From Flavobacteriales bacterium UBA2669 (GTDB taxonomy: Bacteria; Bacteroidota; Bacteroidia; Flavobacteriales_E; Vicingaceae), in NCBI GenBank assembly GCA_002359215.1, contig DEMN01000010.1:18442-82441 (forward strand): 64,000 nt of DNA, read 5' to 3'. Positions 62,789-64,000 of this stretch are shown in pieces. The first letter of the stretch is position 1, and each line of letters begins with the position of its first letter. The translations under genes and the position numbers were made by a program. The notes beneath the pieces are model-generated. The model was not told the DNA's origin, searched no databases, and worked only from the letters and a program-made list of their open reading frames with translations.

Positions 62789-63123
62789 ATATTAATATCT
62801 TTTCTATAATTTTTTTAGAGTTGAATAGAGAGGTTAATAATCAAGTGTGAGAAAAACACACAAAAAAAGATTAAAAAAATGTATTCACAATCAGGTGATT
62901 AAGGGGTGGAAAAAATAAAAGTAAAAAAAAAGTTATAAAAAGTTTTGGGAAAAGGAAAAGAGTTGTACTTTTGCAGCCCGTTTGAGACGAAATGATGGGG
63001 AATAGGGAGAGGGAATCGGGAGAAACAGAGAGTTCTTTGAAGAAATTGAAGTAGAGAAAAAAAGGTAAATATCCTTGAGTAAAATCAATGCGTAGTAATT
63101 TTTTAGAACATTTAAGAATAATT
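62789..63123 (+). other. rRNA promoter and leader region
   Basis: The gap between ispD and 16S holds a weak AT palindrome (62787-62800) with T-rich downstream text that may end the ispD transcript, a strong rRNA promoter (62945-62973), and an A/G-rich leader with GAGTTCTTTGAAG (63029-63041), a phrase usual in Bacteroidota rRNA leaders. No protein gene is seen. Confidence 0.65.
62945..62973 (+). promoter_or_regulatory. rRNA operon promoter
   Basis: TTG (62945-62947), 18-bp spacer, TACTTTTG (62966-62973), followed by CAGCCCG, which repeats the discriminator of rpsU and rpsP. The 16S sequence begins about 150 bp downstream. Confidence 0.82.

Positions 63124-64000
<877 letters not shown>

Noticed and set aside
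62787..62800. Strong terminator after ispD
   Set aside because: AGATATTAATATCT is a perfect palindrome followed by T-rich DNA, but it has only two G-C pairs and would be a weak stem, so I note it only within the rRNA leader entry.

Overview
This AT-rich window comes from a member of the Bacteroidota, most likely the order Flavobacteriales. The evidence is type IX secretion (T9SS) proteins, promoters of the TTG-N(18-19)-TAnnTTTG type, start codons mostly without Shine-Dalgarno sequences, an ATP synthase cluster lacking the beta and epsilon genes, an S16 with a long acidic tail, and the 16S rRNA sequence at the right end. The family cannot be fixed by eye; the 16S looks like that of marine Crocinitomicaceae/Vicingaceae-like lineages, but this is a low-confidence impression.

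Layout. 1-4.1 kb: thioredoxin reductase (partial), the T9SS protein PorZ, recO, and a diacylglycerol kinase gene carrying a one-base frameshift. 4.1-12.1 kb, minus strand: a small exported unknown, an SDR oxidoreductase, an NlpC/P60 lipoprotein, and a complete MarR-RND-TolC efflux operon with a probable operator in front of marR. 12.4-24.7 kb: housekeeping genes, including aconitase, threonine aldolase, tsaB, apt, an acyl-CoA dehydrogenase, rpsU, a BrkB-type membrane protein and mazG, with an acyloxyacyl hydrolase and a GIN-domain lipoprotein on the other strand.

24.7-40.2 kb is the accessory region. All seven genes lie on the plus strand and nearly all are predicted to be exported: a small repeat protein, a YadA-head/coiled-coil fibre-like protein, a 1885-residue RHS protein with a variable C-terminal tip that looks phospholipase A2-like, a lipoprotein 3 bp downstream that may be its immunity protein, a small glycine-rich membrane protein, a T9SS cargo protein, and a 1453-residue SpvB/TcdB-like protein. 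I read it as a secreted polymorphic-toxin or Tc-like surface system, with a likely regulated promoter marked by GACC boxes about 20-21 bp apart.

40.2-51.4 kb: asnB, the rpsP-rimM-trmN6 group, yceD-rpmF, fabH-accB-accC (start of fatty-acid synthesis), a universal stress protein, an exported unknown, and dnaX. dnaX has a ten-A tract exactly at the end of its clamp-loader core, with stops close behind in both other frames, which predicts a short gamma-like product.

51.5-60.5 kb: the SprE/PorW lipoprotein of T9SS and gliding, bactofilin, two small AtpI-like membrane proteins, then atpB-E-F-H-A-G, with a strong 15-bp hairpin between atpE and atpF. 60.5-64 kb: queA, a four-helix-bundle (S23-type) protein overlapping ispD, and then an rRNA promoter, leader and the 5' part of 16S rRNA, which runs off the window.
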